Shown: positions 38,689 to 48,184, counted from the first letter of the stretch. The stretch is 64,000 nucleotides of DNA from Sulfitobacter faviae (GCF_029870955.1 NZ_PGFQ01000001.1:1736001-1800000); one strand, 5' to 3'. The notes: generated by a model from the letters alone, not told the origin. Program-made: numbers and translations.

Positions 38689-39206
38689 ATGAAACGCCCG
38701 ATCCTTTTGCACCCCGATCCACGGCTCAAGAAAGCCGCAGCCCCGTCGCCGATCTCAGCGACGAGCTGCGCGTGCTGGGCGATGATATGTTGACCACCAT
38801 GTATGATGCGCCGGGCATCGGCCTTGCTGCGCCGCAGATCGGCGTGTTGAGCCGGGTGATCGTGCTGGATTGCGTCAAGGAAGAGGGCGAAGCGCCCCGG
38901 CCCTTGTTGATGTTCAACCCCGAAATCGTGGCCTCTTCGGACGCGCTCAACACCTATGAAGAAGGCTGCCTCAGCATCCCCGACCAATATGCCGAGGTGA
39001 CCCGCCCGGCGGAGGTTGAGGTGCGCTGGCTCGACCGTGACGGGAAAGAGCAGCAGGAGGCCTTTGACGGGCTTTGGGCGACCTGCGTTCAGCATGAGAT
39101 CGACCACCTCGACGGCAAGCTTTTCATCGACTACCTCAAGCCACTGAAGCGCCAGATGATCACCCGCAAGATGGTCAAGCTCAAACGCGAGCTGGCGCGC
39201 GGATGA
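38689..39206 (+). CDS. def: peptide deformylase, first copy, one frameshift
   Basis: Removes the N-formyl group from new proteins. About 173 residues after repair. All three motifs are intact: GIGLAAPQ, EGCLS (metal cysteine) and QHEIDHLDG (two His ligands and catalytic Glu). The N terminus MKRPILLHPDPRLKK is lost to the main frame by a CCCC run at 38741-38744; one more C gives KAAAPVADLSDELRVLGDDM. An ATG at 38680 would add three residues. The TGA overlaps the next def ATG (ATGA). First of three tandem def-type genes ahead of fmt, likely one operon. Confidence 0.9.
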
Positions 39207-39700
39207 GCGTGCTCGAGGTTCTCCGCTGGCCCGACCCGCGACTGGCCGAGACCTGCGCCCCGGTCGAAGAGATCACGCCCGAGATCGAACGCCTCGCCTC
39301 CGATATGCTTGAGACGATGTATGCCGCGCCGGGGCGTGGCCTTGCCGGACCGCAGGTGGGCGCGATGCTGCGCATCTTCGTGATGGATGCGGGGTGGAAA
39401 GAGGATAAGTCCGACCCGCTGGTCTGCATCAACCCGATGTTTCAAGAGATCGGCGAAGAGCGGGTGACCAATACCGAAGGCTGTCTTAGCATCCCCGGCA
39501 TCAGCACCGATATCTCGCGCCCTGCGCAGGTGCAGATGGTCTGGACCGGTCTGAACGGGGGCCGCTATGTGCAGAGCATGGAAGGCGCCGCTGCGCTGAT
39601 CGCGCAGCATGAGATGGATCACCTTGATGGGGTGGTGACCTTCGATCACCTCGACGCAGAGACCCGCGCCGCCAAGATTGCGGAGTTCAACGCCCAATGA
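39203..39700 (+). CDS. def: peptide deformylase, second copy
   Basis: 165-residue deformylase paralogue. Motif 1 is GRGLAGPQ (Ala to Gly variant), motif 2 is EGCLS and motif 3 QHEMDHLDG, so all metal ligands and the catalytic Glu are kept and activity is expected. Both ends overlap neighbours by ATGA, so the three copies are translationally coupled. It resembles the 'second' deformylase copies common in alphaproteobacteria more than the first gene here. Confidence 0.92.
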   Translation: MSVLEVLRWPDPRLAETCAPVEEITPEIERLASDMLETMYAAPGRGLAGPQVGAMLRIFVMDAGWKEDKSDPLVCINPMFQEIGEERVTNTEGCLSIPGISTDISRPAQVQMVWTGLNGGRYVQSMEGAAALIAQHEMDHLDGVVTFDHLDAETRAAKIAEFNAQ

Positions 39701-40194
39701 CCCTACGCCGCTATGTTCCATGGCCCGACAAACGCCTGCGCAGCCCCGCCGAACCCATCGATGCGGTGACGGATGAAATCCGCACCCTCTGGGACGACAT
39801 GATCGAGACGATGGACGCCATGCCCGGCGTTGGCCTTGCCGCGCCGCAGATCGGGGTGATGTTGCAGGTGGCGGTCGTCGATGCCTCGGAAGCGCGCAAC
39901 AAACGCATCCGTCTCGCGAACCCGGTGATCGTCGATGCCTCTGCCGTGTTGCATCCTTACGATGAGGCCAGCCCCAATCTGCCCGGTTTCAGCGCCGTGA
40001 TCCGCCGCCCGCGCGGGGTGAAGGTGCGTTTCCTTGACGAGACGGGAGCCGAGGTGGAGCGTGATTTCGTCGGGCTGGAAGCGGTGAGCGTGCAGCACCA
40101 AATCGACCATCTGGCGGGCAAGATGTATTTTGACAACCTCAGCAAAACCAAGCGCGACATGCTGTTGCGCAAGGCACGCAAACAGAACGGCTGA
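39697..40194 (+). CDS. peptide deformylase-like protein lacking catalytic residues, third copy
   Basis: 165 residues with the deformylase fold signature [20 protein letters not shown] kept, but motif 2 reads EASPNLPG where EGCLS should be, so the metal-binding Cys is missing, and motif 3 reads QHQIDHLAG, so the catalytic Glu is Gln. Two His ligands remain. The reading frame is clean, and the protein keeps normal length, so it is probably made but cannot be a normal deformylase. It may bind ribosomes or partner enzymes, or may act on another substrate; that part is inference. Followed by fmt after 38 nt. Confidence 0.88.
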   Translation: MTLRRYVPWPDKRLRSPAEPIDAVTDEIRTLWDDMIETMDAMPGVGLAAPQIGVMLQVAVVDASEARNKRIRLANPVIVDASAVLHPYDEASPNLPGFSAVIRRPRGVKVRFLDETGAEVERDFVGLEAVSVQHQIDHLAGKMYFDNLSKTKRDMLLRKARKQNG

Positions 40195-40232
40195 CGGCGC
40201 TCTCCAAGGCGCTGTCCGGCAGGAGTGAACAG

Positions 40233-41141
40233 ATGCGACTGATCTTCATGGGCACGCCCGATTTTTCGGTGCCGATCCTCGATGCCCTGGTGCAGGGCGG
40301 GCATGAGATCTGTGCGGTCTATTGCCAGCCGCCCCGCCCCGCCGGGCGCGGCAAGAAACCCCGCCCCAGCCCGGTGCAGCAACGCGCCGAAGCGCTTGGA
40401 CTGCTGGTGCGCCATCCGGTCTCGCTCAAACATCCCGAGCCGCAGGAAGAATTCGCAGCGCTTGAGGCCGATGCGGCGGTGGTCGTGGCCTATGGTCTGA
40501 TCCTGCCGCAGCCCATTCTCGACGCGCCGAAACATGGCTGTTTGAACATCCACGCCAGCCTGCTGCCGCGCTGGCGCGGGGCAGCGCCCATTCACCGTGC
40601 GATCATGGCGGGCGACGAAAAGACCGGCGTGTGCATCATGCAGATGGAAGCGGGGTTGGATACCGGGCCGGTGCTGCTGTGCGAAGAGACCGAGATCGGC
40701 AAGGCTGAGACGACGGCACAGTTGCATGACCGGTTGAGCGCCATGGGCGCGGTGGCGATCAACAAGGCGCTGTCGCAACTGACCGATCTGACGCCGCAGC
40801 CCCAGCCCGAAGAGGGCGTCACCTATGCCGCCAAGATCGACAAGGCCGAAGCGCGGATCGACTGGACCCGCCCGGCGGTCGAGGTGGATCGCCAGATCCG
40901 CGGGCTCTCGCCCTTTCCCGGCGCGTGGTTCGAGATTGACGGCCAGCGGGTGAAAGTCCTTGGCTCGGTGCTGGACGAGGGCACCGGCGCGCCGGGTGAG
41001 GTGCTGTCGGACGCGCTGCGCATCGCCTGTGGCGAGGGGGCGGTGCGGCTGACGCGGCTACAGCGCGCGGGCAAGGGCGTGCAGGAGGCGGATGTGTTTC
41101 AACGCGGTGCGCAGATCGCAGCGGGTGCGCGTCTTAGCTGA
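40233..41141 (+). CDS. fmt: methionyl-tRNA formyltransferase
   Basis: Formylates initiator Met-tRNA with 10-formyl-tetrahydrofolate. 302 residues, standard size. Landmarks: [19 protein letters not shown] at the N terminus, GYGLILP-type [16 protein letters not shown], the catalytic loop [20 protein letters not shown] near 107-126 with the conserved Asn and His, and [11 protein letters not shown] with the Asp near 145. AGGAG lies 8 nt before the ATG. Its position after the def genes is the usual def-fmt partnership. Confidence 0.97.
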   Translation: MRLIFMGTPDFSVPILDALVQGGHEICAVYCQPPRPAGRGKKPRPSPVQQRAEALGLLVRHPVSLKHPEPQEEFAALEADAAVVVAYGLILPQPILDAPKHGCLNIHASLLPRWRGAAPIHRAIMAGDEKTGVCIMQMEAGLDTGPVLLCEETEIGKAETTAQLHDRLSAMGAVAINKALSQLTDLTPQPQPEEGVTYAAKIDKAEARIDWTRPAVEVDRQIRGLSPFPGAWFEIDGQRVKVLGSVLDEGTGAPGEVLSDALRIACGEGAVRLTRLQRAGKGVQEADVFQRGAQIAAGARLS

Positions 41142-41151
41142 GGCTGAGCGT

Positions 41152-41775
41152 TCAGCTTTTGGGCGGGGTGCTTTTGTAAACCGGCAGGTGCCAGCCGAAA
41201 TAAAGCGATCCGGCGCGCAGCACCCAAGTCGTCGCAGCGCAGGCCAGCAGCGGGTAGAGCGTGCCATCGAAATAGGGCGACAGCAGCACGGCAACGGCGG
41301 CACCGGAGAGCGCTGCGGTGGCGTAAAGCTCGCCTTGGGTCAGCACCAGCGGCAGCTGCCCCACCACCACATCGCGCATCAGCCCGCCCATGCAGCCGGT
41401 GATCATGCCCATGACGATGATGATCGGCGCGGACTGCTCTTGCGCTATCGCCACACCAACCCCCGCCGCGACCGCGACGGCAAGCGCCAGACTGTCGAGC
41501 CAGATCAAGGTGCGAAAGCGACTTTCGAGCAGGTGGGCGGTGAAAAACACCACCAAAGCGGCCAGGATGGCCACGCCTAACATGCTGGGGGTTTCGATCC
41601 AGAAGATCGGGTTGCGGTCGAGCAGGAGGTCACGGATCGTGCCGCCGCCCACGGCGGTCAGGCAGGCGATAAAGGCAAAGCCCACGATATCAAGCTGCGC
41701 CCGGCTGGCAACAAGCGCGCCGGTGATGGCAAAGACCAGCACGGCGGCATAGTCCAGCAGGGCCAGCAGGGTCAC
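41152..41775 (-). CDS. TRIC-type trimeric intracellular cation channel (YicG family)
   Basis: 207-residue inner-membrane protein with seven hydrophobic segments arranged as two repeats; the repeats end in the characteristic [18 protein letters not shown] near 43-60 and [19 protein letters not shown] near 128-146, with matching Gly and Arg-Asp. Bacterial homologues of TRIC channels conduct K+ or other monovalent cations. The GTG start overlaps the rnhA stop (GTGA), so it is translated with rnhA. Confidence 0.88.
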   Translation of the reverse strand: MTLLALLDYAAVLVFAITGALVASRAQLDIVGFAFIACLTAVGGGTIRDLLLDRNPIFWIETPSMLGVAILAALVVFFTAHLLESRFRTLIWLDSLALAVAVAAGVGVAIAQEQSAPIIIVMGMITGCMGGLMRDVVVGQLPLVLTQGELYATAALSGAAVAVLLSPYFDGTLYPLLACAATTWVLRAGSLYFGWHLPVYKSTPPKS

Positions 41776-42236
41776 TTCTTGGTGCCCGGTTTGAAGGGGG
41801 CCATGCCCGCGCGGGCCAGTTCATCGGCGCGCTCGTTCTCGGGGTGGCCAGCGTGGCCCTTGACCCATTTCCACGTCACATTGTGCCGCGCATTCGCGGC
41901 GTCCAGCCGTTGCCAAAGCTCGGCATTCTTGACCGGCTTCTTGGCCGCGTTCTTCCAACCGTTCTTTTTCCAGCCGAAGATCCAACCAGTGATGCCGTTC
42001 TTGACGTAGTTGCTATCGGTCACCAGCGTGATCTCGGTCGGGCGGCTGAGCGATTCCAGGGCCGAGATCGCGGCCATCAACTCCATGCGGTTGTTGGTGG
42101 TCTGCGCCTCGCCGCCTTTCAACTCGCGTTCCTTGACGATCTGGTCCCCGTCCATCGCGCGCATCAGCACGCCCCAGCCGCCGGGGCCGGGATTGCCCGA
42201 ACAGGCACCGTCAGTATAGGCGTAGAGGTCAGGCAT
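41772..42236 (-). CDS. rnhA: ribonuclease HI
   Basis: Cleaves RNA in RNA-DNA hybrids, including R-loops and primers. 154 residues. The four acidic active-site residues are in [42 protein letters not shown], and [21 protein letters not shown] precedes the ATG at 42236; the longer in-frame start adds 18 non-family residues. It ends on the GTG of the TRIC gene. Confidence 0.97.
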   Translation of the reverse strand: MPDLYAYTDGACSGNPGPGGWGVLMRAMDGDQIVKERELKGGEAQTTNNRMELMAAISALESLSRPTEITLVTDSNYVKNGITGWIFGWKKNGWKNAAKKPVKNAELWQRLDAANARHNVTWKWVKGHAGHPENERADELARAGMAPFKPGTKK

Positions 42237-42290
42237 GGGTATCTCCGGCAGTTTCCAGCGCGGTTTAGGCGGCTGGCGCGCGGCGGTCAA

Positions 42291-43241
42291 TCAGGCGGGT
42301 TGGCGTAGAACGCGCGGCACTTTGAATTCGACGTTCTCCTGCGCGGTTTCGACCAGATCGGTGGTCACGTCATAACGCGCTTTGAAGGCGTCGATCACCT
42401 CATTGATGAGCACTTCGGGGGCCGATGCGCCCGCCGTGATGCCGATGCTGCCGATGCCCTCCAGCGCGCGCCAGTCGATGTCATCGGCGCGCTGCACCAG
42501 TTGCGCATAGGCGCAGCCTGCGCGGGCGCCGACTTCGACCAGCCGTTTAGAGTTCGAGGAATTGGGCGCGCCTACCACCAGCATCGCGTCGCATTTCGGC
42601 GCCATGGCTTTGACCGCTTCCTGACGGTTGGTCGTGGCGTAGCAGATGTCTTCTTTATGCGGGCCGATGATGGCGGGGAAGCGCGCCTGTAGGGCGGCCA
42701 CGATATCGGCGGTGTCATCAACGCTGAGCGTGGTCTGGGTGACATAGGCCAAACGCGCGTCATCGCGCACGGCGACTGTGGCCACATCCTCAGGCGTTTC
42801 GACGAGCAGCACATCGCCTTCGGGCAATTGGCCCATGGTGCCGATCGTCTCAGGGTGGCCCGCATGGCCGATCATGATGATCTGAAGGCCCGCATCCGCA
42901 TGGCGCTGCGCCTCGATATGCACCTTGGAGACCAGCGGACAGGTGGCATCGACGTAGATCATGTTGCGCGCCTGCGCCGCCGAGGGCACGGATTTCGGCA
43001 CGCCATGGGCGGAAAAGATCACCGGGCGGTCGTCGGGGCATTCTGAGAGTTCCTCGACAAAGACCGCGCCCTTGTCGCGCAGCCCATCGACGACGAATTT
43101 ATTGTGCACGATCTCGTGGCGCACATAGACCGGCGCGCCCCATTTCTCGATCGCCATTTCGACGATCTTGATCGCCCGGTCCACGCCCGCACAGAATCCG
43201 CGCGGCGCGGCAAGGTAGAGGGTAAGAGGCGGTTTGGTCAT
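42291..43241 (-). CDS. ispH: 4-hydroxy-3-methylbut-2-enyl diphosphate reductase
   Basis: Last step of the MEP isoprenoid route, making IPP and DMAPP. 316 residues with a 4Fe-4S cluster; its three cysteines lie in [17 protein letters not shown] near 10-26, [12 protein letters not shown] near 97-108, and [12 protein letters not shown] near 199. [14 protein letters not shown] near 124 supplies a His of the active site and [14 protein letters not shown] near 225 the substrate Ser/Asn residues. Upstream of rnhA on the same strand with a 54-nt gap. Confidence 0.97.
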   Translation of the reverse strand: MTKPPLTLYLAAPRGFCAGVDRAIKIVEMAIEKWGAPVYVRHEIVHNKFVVDGLRDKGAVFVEELSECPDDRPVIFSAHGVPKSVPSAAQARNMIYVDATCPLVSKVHIEAQRHADAGLQIIMIGHAGHPETIGTMGQLPEGDVLLVETPEDVATVAVRDDARLAYVTQTTLSVDDTADIVAALQARFPAIIGPHKEDICYATTNRQEAVKAMAPKCDAMLVVGAPNSSNSKRLVEVGARAGCAYAQLVQRADDIDWRALEGIGSIGITAGASAPEVLINEVIDAFKARYDVTTDLVETAQENVEFKVPRVLRQPA

Positions 43242-43301
43242 GGCGAAATCTCCGGACGGTTGGCGCAGAGGTAAGGGCTTGGGCCCGCTTCGTCCAGCCC
43301 G

Positions 43302-44039
43302 TCAGTCTGACTTGGGCGCAGGCTCGCCCGCCGTGGCGTGCACCAGCGCAGCCGCCTGCGCCCGGTTGCGGATGCCGAGCTTGCGGTAGCCGGATTTCGC
43401 ATAGTCCGACACGGTGTGGATAGAGAGGTTGCAGCGGTGCGCGGTCTGCTGGCGGGTGTAGCCGTGGGCCAGCAGGTTCACCACTTCGGCTTCGCGCGGG
43501 CTGAGCTTGTCGAAGGCCGAAGGATTCTCGGGCAGGGGCAGGGGCGCGGTGCCGGTCAGGTCTTCGATCCGGCGGTGCATCAGCAGGCAGAAGAGGCGCA
43601 GATCCTCGGCAATGTCGCTGAAGGCGCGCTCGAACTCATCAGCCTCCATCCCGTTGCCGACGATGAAGCCGCCAAAACGTTCGGAGCCCTTCAGCCGCAT
43701 CGGCACGGCGAAGGCAGCATGCAGACCTTCGCGACCTGCGCGGGCGATCAGCGAATGCTCGGACGGGGTGACATCGGGGTAGAGGTGTACGAAGGCCTGG
43801 CCGATCGTCAGCACATCATAACTGTTGCACGAGTGGTGCAGGAATGGATCATCCTCGGGCGGGAGGTCATCGTAAAGGTCGGGGATGGTGGACAGAAACT
43901 GAGCGTCTTTGAAATCCGCACCCACGCTGATGTGGATGGCATGGGTAAAGCCGGTCTCTCGAAATGTCTTTACGATCCCATCCCAAAGCGCGCTAACATC
44001 TTGCAGCTTTTCCAAACGTACAGCGGCATCGAACAGCAT
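43302..44039 (-). CDS. LuxR-type regulator with autoinducer-binding domain, no luxI nearby
   Basis: 245-residue regulator: an N-terminal autoinducer-binding-like domain (about 10-165; ending in VPMRLKGSERFGGFIVGNG) and a C-terminal GerE HTH (SPREAEVVNLLAHGYTRQQTAHRCNLSIHTVSDY and SGYRKLGIRNRAQAAAL). The canonical LuxR ligand residues (Trp, Tyr, Asp pattern) are not clearly all present, so its ligand is open. No synthase gene lies in the window, so it is an orphan here. GAGGGAAG precedes the ATG, and a hairpin lies in its 5' leader. Confidence 0.88.
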   Translation of the reverse strand: MLFDAAVRLEKLQDVSALWDGIVKTFRETGFTHAIHISVGADFKDAQFLSTIPDLYDDLPPEDDPFLHHSCNSYDVLTIGQAFVHLYPDVTPSEHSLIARAGREGLHAAFAVPMRLKGSERFGGFIVGNGMEADEFERAFSDIAEDLRLFCLLMHRRIEDLTGTAPLPLPENPSAFDKLSPREAEVVNLLAHGYTRQQTAHRCNLSIHTVSDYAKSGYRKLGIRNRAQAAALVHATAGEPAPKSD

Positions 44040-44053
44040 CTTCCCTCACTTTT

Positions 44054-44072
44054 ACCCCCTTTTTCGGGGGGT
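44054..44072 (-). repeat. hairpin in the leader of the LuxR-type gene
   Basis: ACCCCCTTTTTCGGGGGGT, an inverted repeat with 6-bp arms around a T/A-rich loop, ending 15 nt before the ATG of the LuxR-type gene. It could weaken translation or act as an operator; the arms lie very close to the ribosome-binding site. Confidence 0.6.
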
Positions 44073-44168
44073 CGTCTACTTCTACGGGAGCAGGTAGTGT
44101 GGGATCAAGGGGAACGCATGGGTTCATGTGCTGTATTGTATCTTCCCTGGGGTATTTTAGAAATTTCA

Positions 44169-44198
44169 CAGGCCAGTGACGCCACAGTCGCTGGCCTG
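44169..44198. repeat. 12-bp inverted repeat downstream of the NYN-domain gene
   Basis: CAGGCCAGTGAC / GTCGCTGGCCTG with one G-T pair and a 6-nt loop (GCCACA). It lies about 92 nt beyond the NYN-gene stop. The minus-strand flank TGTGAAATTTC is only weakly T-rich, so termination is possible but not certain. Confidence 0.6.
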
Positions 44199-44290
44199 GT
44201 ATTCGTTTGCCCATCATCCTGACGCTGCGCACAATAAGACCGCTGCCGCGCGGGGGCGGCATGGTTCTGCACGAAATGGGGCTGCGTCGA

Positions 44291-44839
44291 TTAGTCGTGC
44301 GGTGCGGGATCGCGCGGCGGGCGGCCGATAACGTCACGCAGATCGTCAAGCTCGATAAAGTTGTCGGCTTGGCGGCGCAGATCGTCCGAGATCATCGGCG
44401 GCTGGCTGCGGATCGTGGAGACGACGGAGACGCGCACGCCTTGGCGTTGCAGGCTTTCCACCAGCGGGCGGAAATCACCATCGCCAGAGAAGATCACGAT
44501 GTGATCGACACGCGGGGCCAGTTCCATCGCATCGACGGCCAGTTCGATGTCCATATCGCCTTTGACTTTGCGGCGGCCCATGCTGTCGGTGTATTCCTTG
44601 GCCGGTTTGGTCACCATGGAAAAGCCGTTGTAGTTCAACCAGTCGACAAGCGGGCGGATCGGCGAATATTCATCGTTTTCCAAAAGCGCGGTATAGTAGA
44701 AGGCGCGCAGCAGCTTGCCGCGGCGCATGAACTCTTGCCGCAGCAGCTTGTAGTCGATGTCGAAGCCCAGCGTCTTTGCCGCGGCGTAGAGGTTGGAGCC
44801 ATCTATAAAAAGCGCCAACCGCTCATCTTTGTAGAACAT
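44291..44839 (-). CDS. NYN-domain protein (LabA/DUF88 family)
   Basis: 182-residue putative PIN-like nuclease or RNA-binding protein. The acidic cluster is spread over ALFIDGSNLYAAAKTLG at 8-24, KGDMDIELAVDAMEL near 94, and IFSGDGDFRPLVESLQR near 118, the NYN active-site pattern. AAAGGAT 7 nt before the ATG at 44839 fixes the start; the upstream open frame to 44944 is less likely. Members include LabA and uncharacterised RNases; no partner can be named from context. Confidence 0.87.
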   Translation of the reverse strand: MFYKDERLALFIDGSNLYAAAKTLGFDIDYKLLRQEFMRRGKLLRAFYYTALLENDEYSPIRPLVDWLNYNGFSMVTKPAKEYTDSMGRRKVKGDMDIELAVDAMELAPRVDHIVIFSGDGDFRPLVESLQRQGVRVSVVSTIRSQPPMISDDLRRQADNFIELDDLRDVIGRPPRDPAPHD

Positions 44840-44982
44840 TAAACTATCCTTTCGGCAGGCTTCGCCGTATTCCCGGTTTGAACTGTAATCGCCGCGGATT
44901 AATAAATCCGTGACCTCTGGCGATGCCCCCACATCAGGGTGCATAACTAAGGCTTTTTAACGATGTCGCAAGACCCGAGGGT

Positions 44983-45573
44983 ATGGAATTAAGCAGTAAA
45001 GACCCTATACGAAAGTATAGTCTTCTGGTTGCACTCGGCGGTAACCTTGCATCTTCTGTGGGTAAACCTCAGGAAACGCTAAAATCGGCTTTAAAGCTAT
45101 TGCAGACGTCCGGCGCGGTGATTCGCGCCACGAGTGCATTCTATCACACTCCGGCCTTTCCCGCAGGGGCGGGGCCAGACTATGTGAATGCCGCGGCCTG
45201 GCTCGAAGCGCCGTGGGATCCGCAGACCGCTCTTGGCGTCTTGCACCGGATCGAGGCGCAGATGGGCCGTGCGCGGGTGCAACGCTGGGGCCAGCGGACC
45301 TTGGATTTGGATCTTTTGGCCTGTGATGATATCGTGTTGCCAGACCGTCAGACCCACAAGATATGGCGCGAGCTGCCTTTGGAGGCACAGATTGGCCGCA
45401 CGCCGGAGCAATTGATCTTGCCGCATCCCCGGCTACAGGACCGCGCCTTCGTCTTGGTGCCGCTGGCCGATGTGGCCCCCAACTGGGTGCATCCGCTGAT
45501 TGGAAAGCCGGTGCGCGCCCTGCTTGAAGCCCTGCCTGAGCGGGATCGTGCCGAGGTGCGGCGGCTGCAATAA
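44983..45573 (+). CDS. folK: 2-amino-4-hydroxy-6-hydroxymethyldihydropteridine diphosphokinase
   Basis: Pyrophosphorylates the pterin precursor in folate synthesis. 196 residues. Motifs: VALGGNLASSVGKPQETL at 17-34, AFYHTPAFPAGAGPDYVNAA near 53-72, VQRWGQRTLDLDLLACDD near 101-118 with the paired Asp residues, and LILPHPRLQDRAFVLVPLAD near 146. The 5' end and its upstream 140 nt are clearly AT-richer than the rest of the window. Divergent from the NYN gene. Confidence 0.93.
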   Translation: MELSSKDPIRKYSLLVALGGNLASSVGKPQETLKSALKLLQTSGAVIRATSAFYHTPAFPAGAGPDYVNAAAWLEAPWDPQTALGVLHRIEAQMGRARVQRWGQRTLDLDLLACDDIVLPDRQTHKIWRELPLEAQIGRTPEQLILPHPRLQDRAFVLVPLADVAPNWVHPLIGKPVRALLEALPERDRAEVRRLQ

Positions 45574-45577
45574 CGGC

Positions 45578-45606
45578 TTGTAAATCTGCCCGAGGCGGCT
45601 TAAATA
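45578..45606 (+). promoter_or_regulatory. candidate sigma-70 promoter of rpoZ
   Basis: TTGTAA at 45578-45583, a 17-nt spacer, TAAATA at 45601-45606, placing the start about 30 nt before the rpoZ ATG. The match to -35/-10 consensus and the exact spacer support it. Confidence 0.6.
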
Positions 45607-45643
45607 CTGCACTTCTGGCAGCAAATGAGATATTGGAGGCTTC

Positions 45644-45997
45644 ATGGCCCGCGTCACCGTCGAAGATTGTGTGGATAAGGTTCCGAACCGTTTCGAACTC
45701 GTCATGCTGGCCGCACATCGTGCCCGCGAGATCTCTGCCGGATCGCAGTTGACCGTTGACCGTGACAACGACAAGAACCCCGTCGTGTCCCTGCGCGAAA
45801 TCGCCGAAGAAACACAGTCGGCCGATGACCTGCGCGAGCGTCTGATCGAAAGCAACCAGAGCCAGATCGAAGTCGATGAGCCCGAAGAAGACGCGATGGC
45901 GCTTCTGATGGGGGCCGAAGAGGACAAGCCCGAAGAAGACAGCATGTCCGAAGAGATGTTGCTGCGCCAGTTGATGGCCGCACAGGGGCAGGGCTAA
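45644..45997 (+). CDS. rpoZ: RNA polymerase omega subunit
   Basis: Helps RNA polymerase assembly and ppGpp response. 117 residues. The family start [20 protein letters not shown] and the [21 protein letters not shown] segment are typical of alphaproteobacterial omega. The last 45 residues are very acidic ([20 protein letters not shown] and more), a common Rhodobacterales extension. GGAGG sits 7 nt before the ATG. It is followed by rsh, its usual neighbour. Confidence 0.96.
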   Translation: MARVTVEDCVDKVPNRFELVMLAAHRAREISAGSQLTVDRDNDKNPVVSLREIAEETQSADDLRERLIESNQSQIEVDEPEEDAMALLMGAEEDKPEEDSMSEEMLLRQLMAAQGQG

Positions 45998-46033
45998 CCC
46001 CCGCGCCCCGGCCGGGGCTATGAGGCAGATGGC

Positions 46034-48184
46034 ATGAACAGCGCCGACATTACTGCCGACGACCTGATCGCTCTCGTTCAAGGCTACAATCCGCGTACCA
46101 ACGAACCCCTGATCCGCGCCGCTTTCGACTATGGGGCGCGGATGCATGAGGGGCAGTTTCGCCATTCCGGTGAGCCCTATTTCACTCATCCCGTCGCTGT
46201 CGCTGCGATCCTCACGGAACAGCAGCTTGACGATGCGACGATCATCACCGCCCTTCTGCACGACACGATTGAAGACACCAAAGCGTCTTATGCCGAGGTG
46301 CAAAGCCTCTTTGGCGGCGAAGTGGCAGAATTGGTCGATGGCGTCACCAAGCTGACCAACCTTCAGCTAAACTCGACCGAGACCAAACAGGCCGAGAATT
46401 TCCGCAAGCTTTTCATGGCGATGTCCAAGGACCTGCGCGTCATCCTCGTCAAGCTCGCCGACCGTCTGCACAACATGCGCACGATCAAATCCATGCGCCC
46501 GGACAAGCAGATCAAAAAGGCGCGGGAGACGATGGACATCTATGCGCCGCTGGCGGGCCGCATGGGCATGCAGTGGATGCGCGAAGAGTTGGAAGACCTC
46601 GCGTTTCGGGTGCTCAATCCCGAGGCGCGCGCCTCGATCATTCGCCGCTTCATCACCCTGCAACGCGACACCGGCGATGTGATCCAGCGCATCACCGGCG
46701 ACATGCGGGTGGAGTTGGAAAAGGCGGATATCGAAGCCGAGGTCTTTGGCCGGGCCAAGAAACCCTATTCGATCTGGCGCAAGATGGAGGAGAAGGAGCA
46801 AAGCTTCTCCCGCCTGTCCGACATCTACGGCTTTCGCGTGATTACCGCCTCTGAAGAAGACTGCTACCGCACCCTCGGGGCGATCCATCGCCGCTGGCGC
46901 GCGGTGCCGGGGCGGTTCAAGGATTACATCAGCCAGCCCAAGACCAACGGTTACCGGTCAATCCACACCACCGTCTCGGGCCGCGATGGCAAGCGGGTGG
47001 AGGTGCAGATCCGCACCCGCCAGATGCATGACGTGGCCGAGACCGGCGTCGCCGCCCATTGGTCCTACCGCGACGGCGTGCGCAGCCGGAACCCCTTTGC
47101 TGTCGATCCTGCCAAGTGGATCAGCCAGCTGACCGAACAGTTCGACGCCGAGACCGATCACGAGGATTTCCTCGAAGCCGTGAAGCTTGAGATGTACGCC
47201 GATCAGGTGTTCTGCTTCACGCCCAAGGGCGATGTGGTGAAGCTGCCGCGCGGGGCTACGCCGATTGATTTCGCCTATGCGATCCACACCCGTATCGGCA
47301 ACGCCTGTGTGGGGGCCAAGGTCGACGGGATGCGCGTGCCGCTGTGGACCCGGATCAAGAACGGCCAGTCGATTGAGATCACCACCGCGCAGGGCCAGAC
47401 GCCACAGGTGACGTGGCTCGACATTGCCACCACGGGCAAGGCCAAGTCGGCGATCCGGCGCTCCCTGCGTGAGGTCGACCGCGAGCGCTTTATCAAACTG
47501 GGCCGCGAATTGGCGCGTTCGGCCTTTGCGCAGGTGGGCAAAAAGGCCACCGATAAGGTGCTGCATACCGTGGCCAAGAACATGCGGTTGAATGGCCCCG
47601 ACGAAGTGCTCGCCCGGCTTGGCAGTTCGGAACTCACGGGCCGCGAAGTGGTGGAATGCGTCTATCCCGACCTTGCCCCGCAAAAGGGCGAACAGATCGA
47701 CGTGCGCCGCGCGGTCGTGGGGCTGGAGCCGGGGCAGAGCTTTGACCGCGCGCCCTGCTGCACCCCGCTGCCCGGTGAGCGGATCGTCGGCATCACCTTC
47801 CGGGGCAAGGGCGTGACTGTCCATGCCATCGATTGTGACCGCCTCTCGGAATACGAAGACCAGCCCGAACGCTGGCTCGATCTGCGTTGGCATGACGGCA
47901 GCCATCCGGCGGTCTATACCTGTGCGCTGGACATCACTATCGGCAATGGCGCGGGCGTTCTGGGGCGGGTCTGCACCTTGATCGGCGAAGCCTCGGCCAA
48001 TATTTCGGATCTGGAGTTTGTGGAGCGCAAGCCTGACTTTTACCGGCTGGTGGTCTATGTGGATCTCCGAGACGTGAGTCACCTGCATTCGCTGATGTCC
48101 ACGCTCGAAGCCGAGAGTGAGGTCGCCGATGTCAGCAGGCACCGCAATATGAGCATGGGAAAGACCGTCGAAAAGACCACCTGA
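46034..48184 (+). CDS. rsh: bifunctional (p)ppGpp synthetase/hydrolase (Rel/SpoT homologue)
   Basis: Makes and degrades the alarmone (p)ppGpp. 716 residues, the full RSH layout: HD hydrolase domain (about 35-190; HSGEPYFTHPVAVAAIL and ALLHDTIEDTKAS), synthetase domain (about 240-355; SDIYGFRVI, QPKTNGYRSIHTTV, and VEVQIRTRQMHDVAE), TGS domain (about 390-450; CFTPKGDVVKLPRGATPIDF), helical region and C-terminal ACT domain (GVLGRVCTLIGEASANISDLE). Hydrolase HD and synthetase residues appear intact, so both activities are expected. Follows rpoZ by 36 nt. Confidence 0.96.
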   Translation: MNSADITADDLIALVQGYNPRTNEPLIRAAFDYGARMHEGQFRHSGEPYFTHPVAVAAILTEQQLDDATIITALLHDTIEDTKASYAEVQSLFGGEVAELVDGVTKLTNLQLNSTETKQAENFRKLFMAMSKDLRVILVKLADRLHNMRTIKSMRPDKQIKKARETMDIYAPLAGRMGMQWMREELEDLAFRVLNPEARASIIRRFITLQRDTGDVIQRITGDMRVELEKADIEAEVFGRAKKPYSIWRKMEEKEQSFSRLSDIYGFRVITASEEDCYRTLGAIHRRWRAVPGRFKDYISQPKTNGYRSIHTTVSGRDGKRVEVQIRTRQMHDVAETGVAAHWSYRDGVRSRNPFAVDPAKWISQLTEQFDAETDHEDFLEAVKLEMYADQVFCFTPKGDVVKLPRGATPIDFAYAIHTRIGNACVGAKVDGMRVPLWTRIKNGQSIEITTAQGQTPQVTWLDIATTGKAKSAIRRSLREVDRERFIKLGRELARSAFAQVGKKATDKVLHTVAKNMRLNGPDEVLARLGSSELTGREVVECVYPDLAPQKGEQIDVRRAVVGLEPGQSFDRAPCCTPLPGERIVGITFRGKGVTVHAIDCDRLSEYEDQPERWLDLRWHDGSHPAVYTCALDITIGNGAGVLGRVCTLIGEASANISDLEFVERKPDFYRLVVYVDLRDVSHLHSLMSTLEAESEVADVSRHRNMSMGKTVEKTT

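Noticed and set aside
44169..44198. TauR-like CTGGCC inside the inverted repeat
   Set aside because: It is CTGGCCTGGT, lacks the YTAR end and the 22-23 nt partner, and is part of a hairpin near unrelated genes.
44040..44290. Lux box upstream of the LuxR-type gene
   Set aside because: No 20-bp dyad of the CTGT-type was found in the leader; only the short C/G hairpin.
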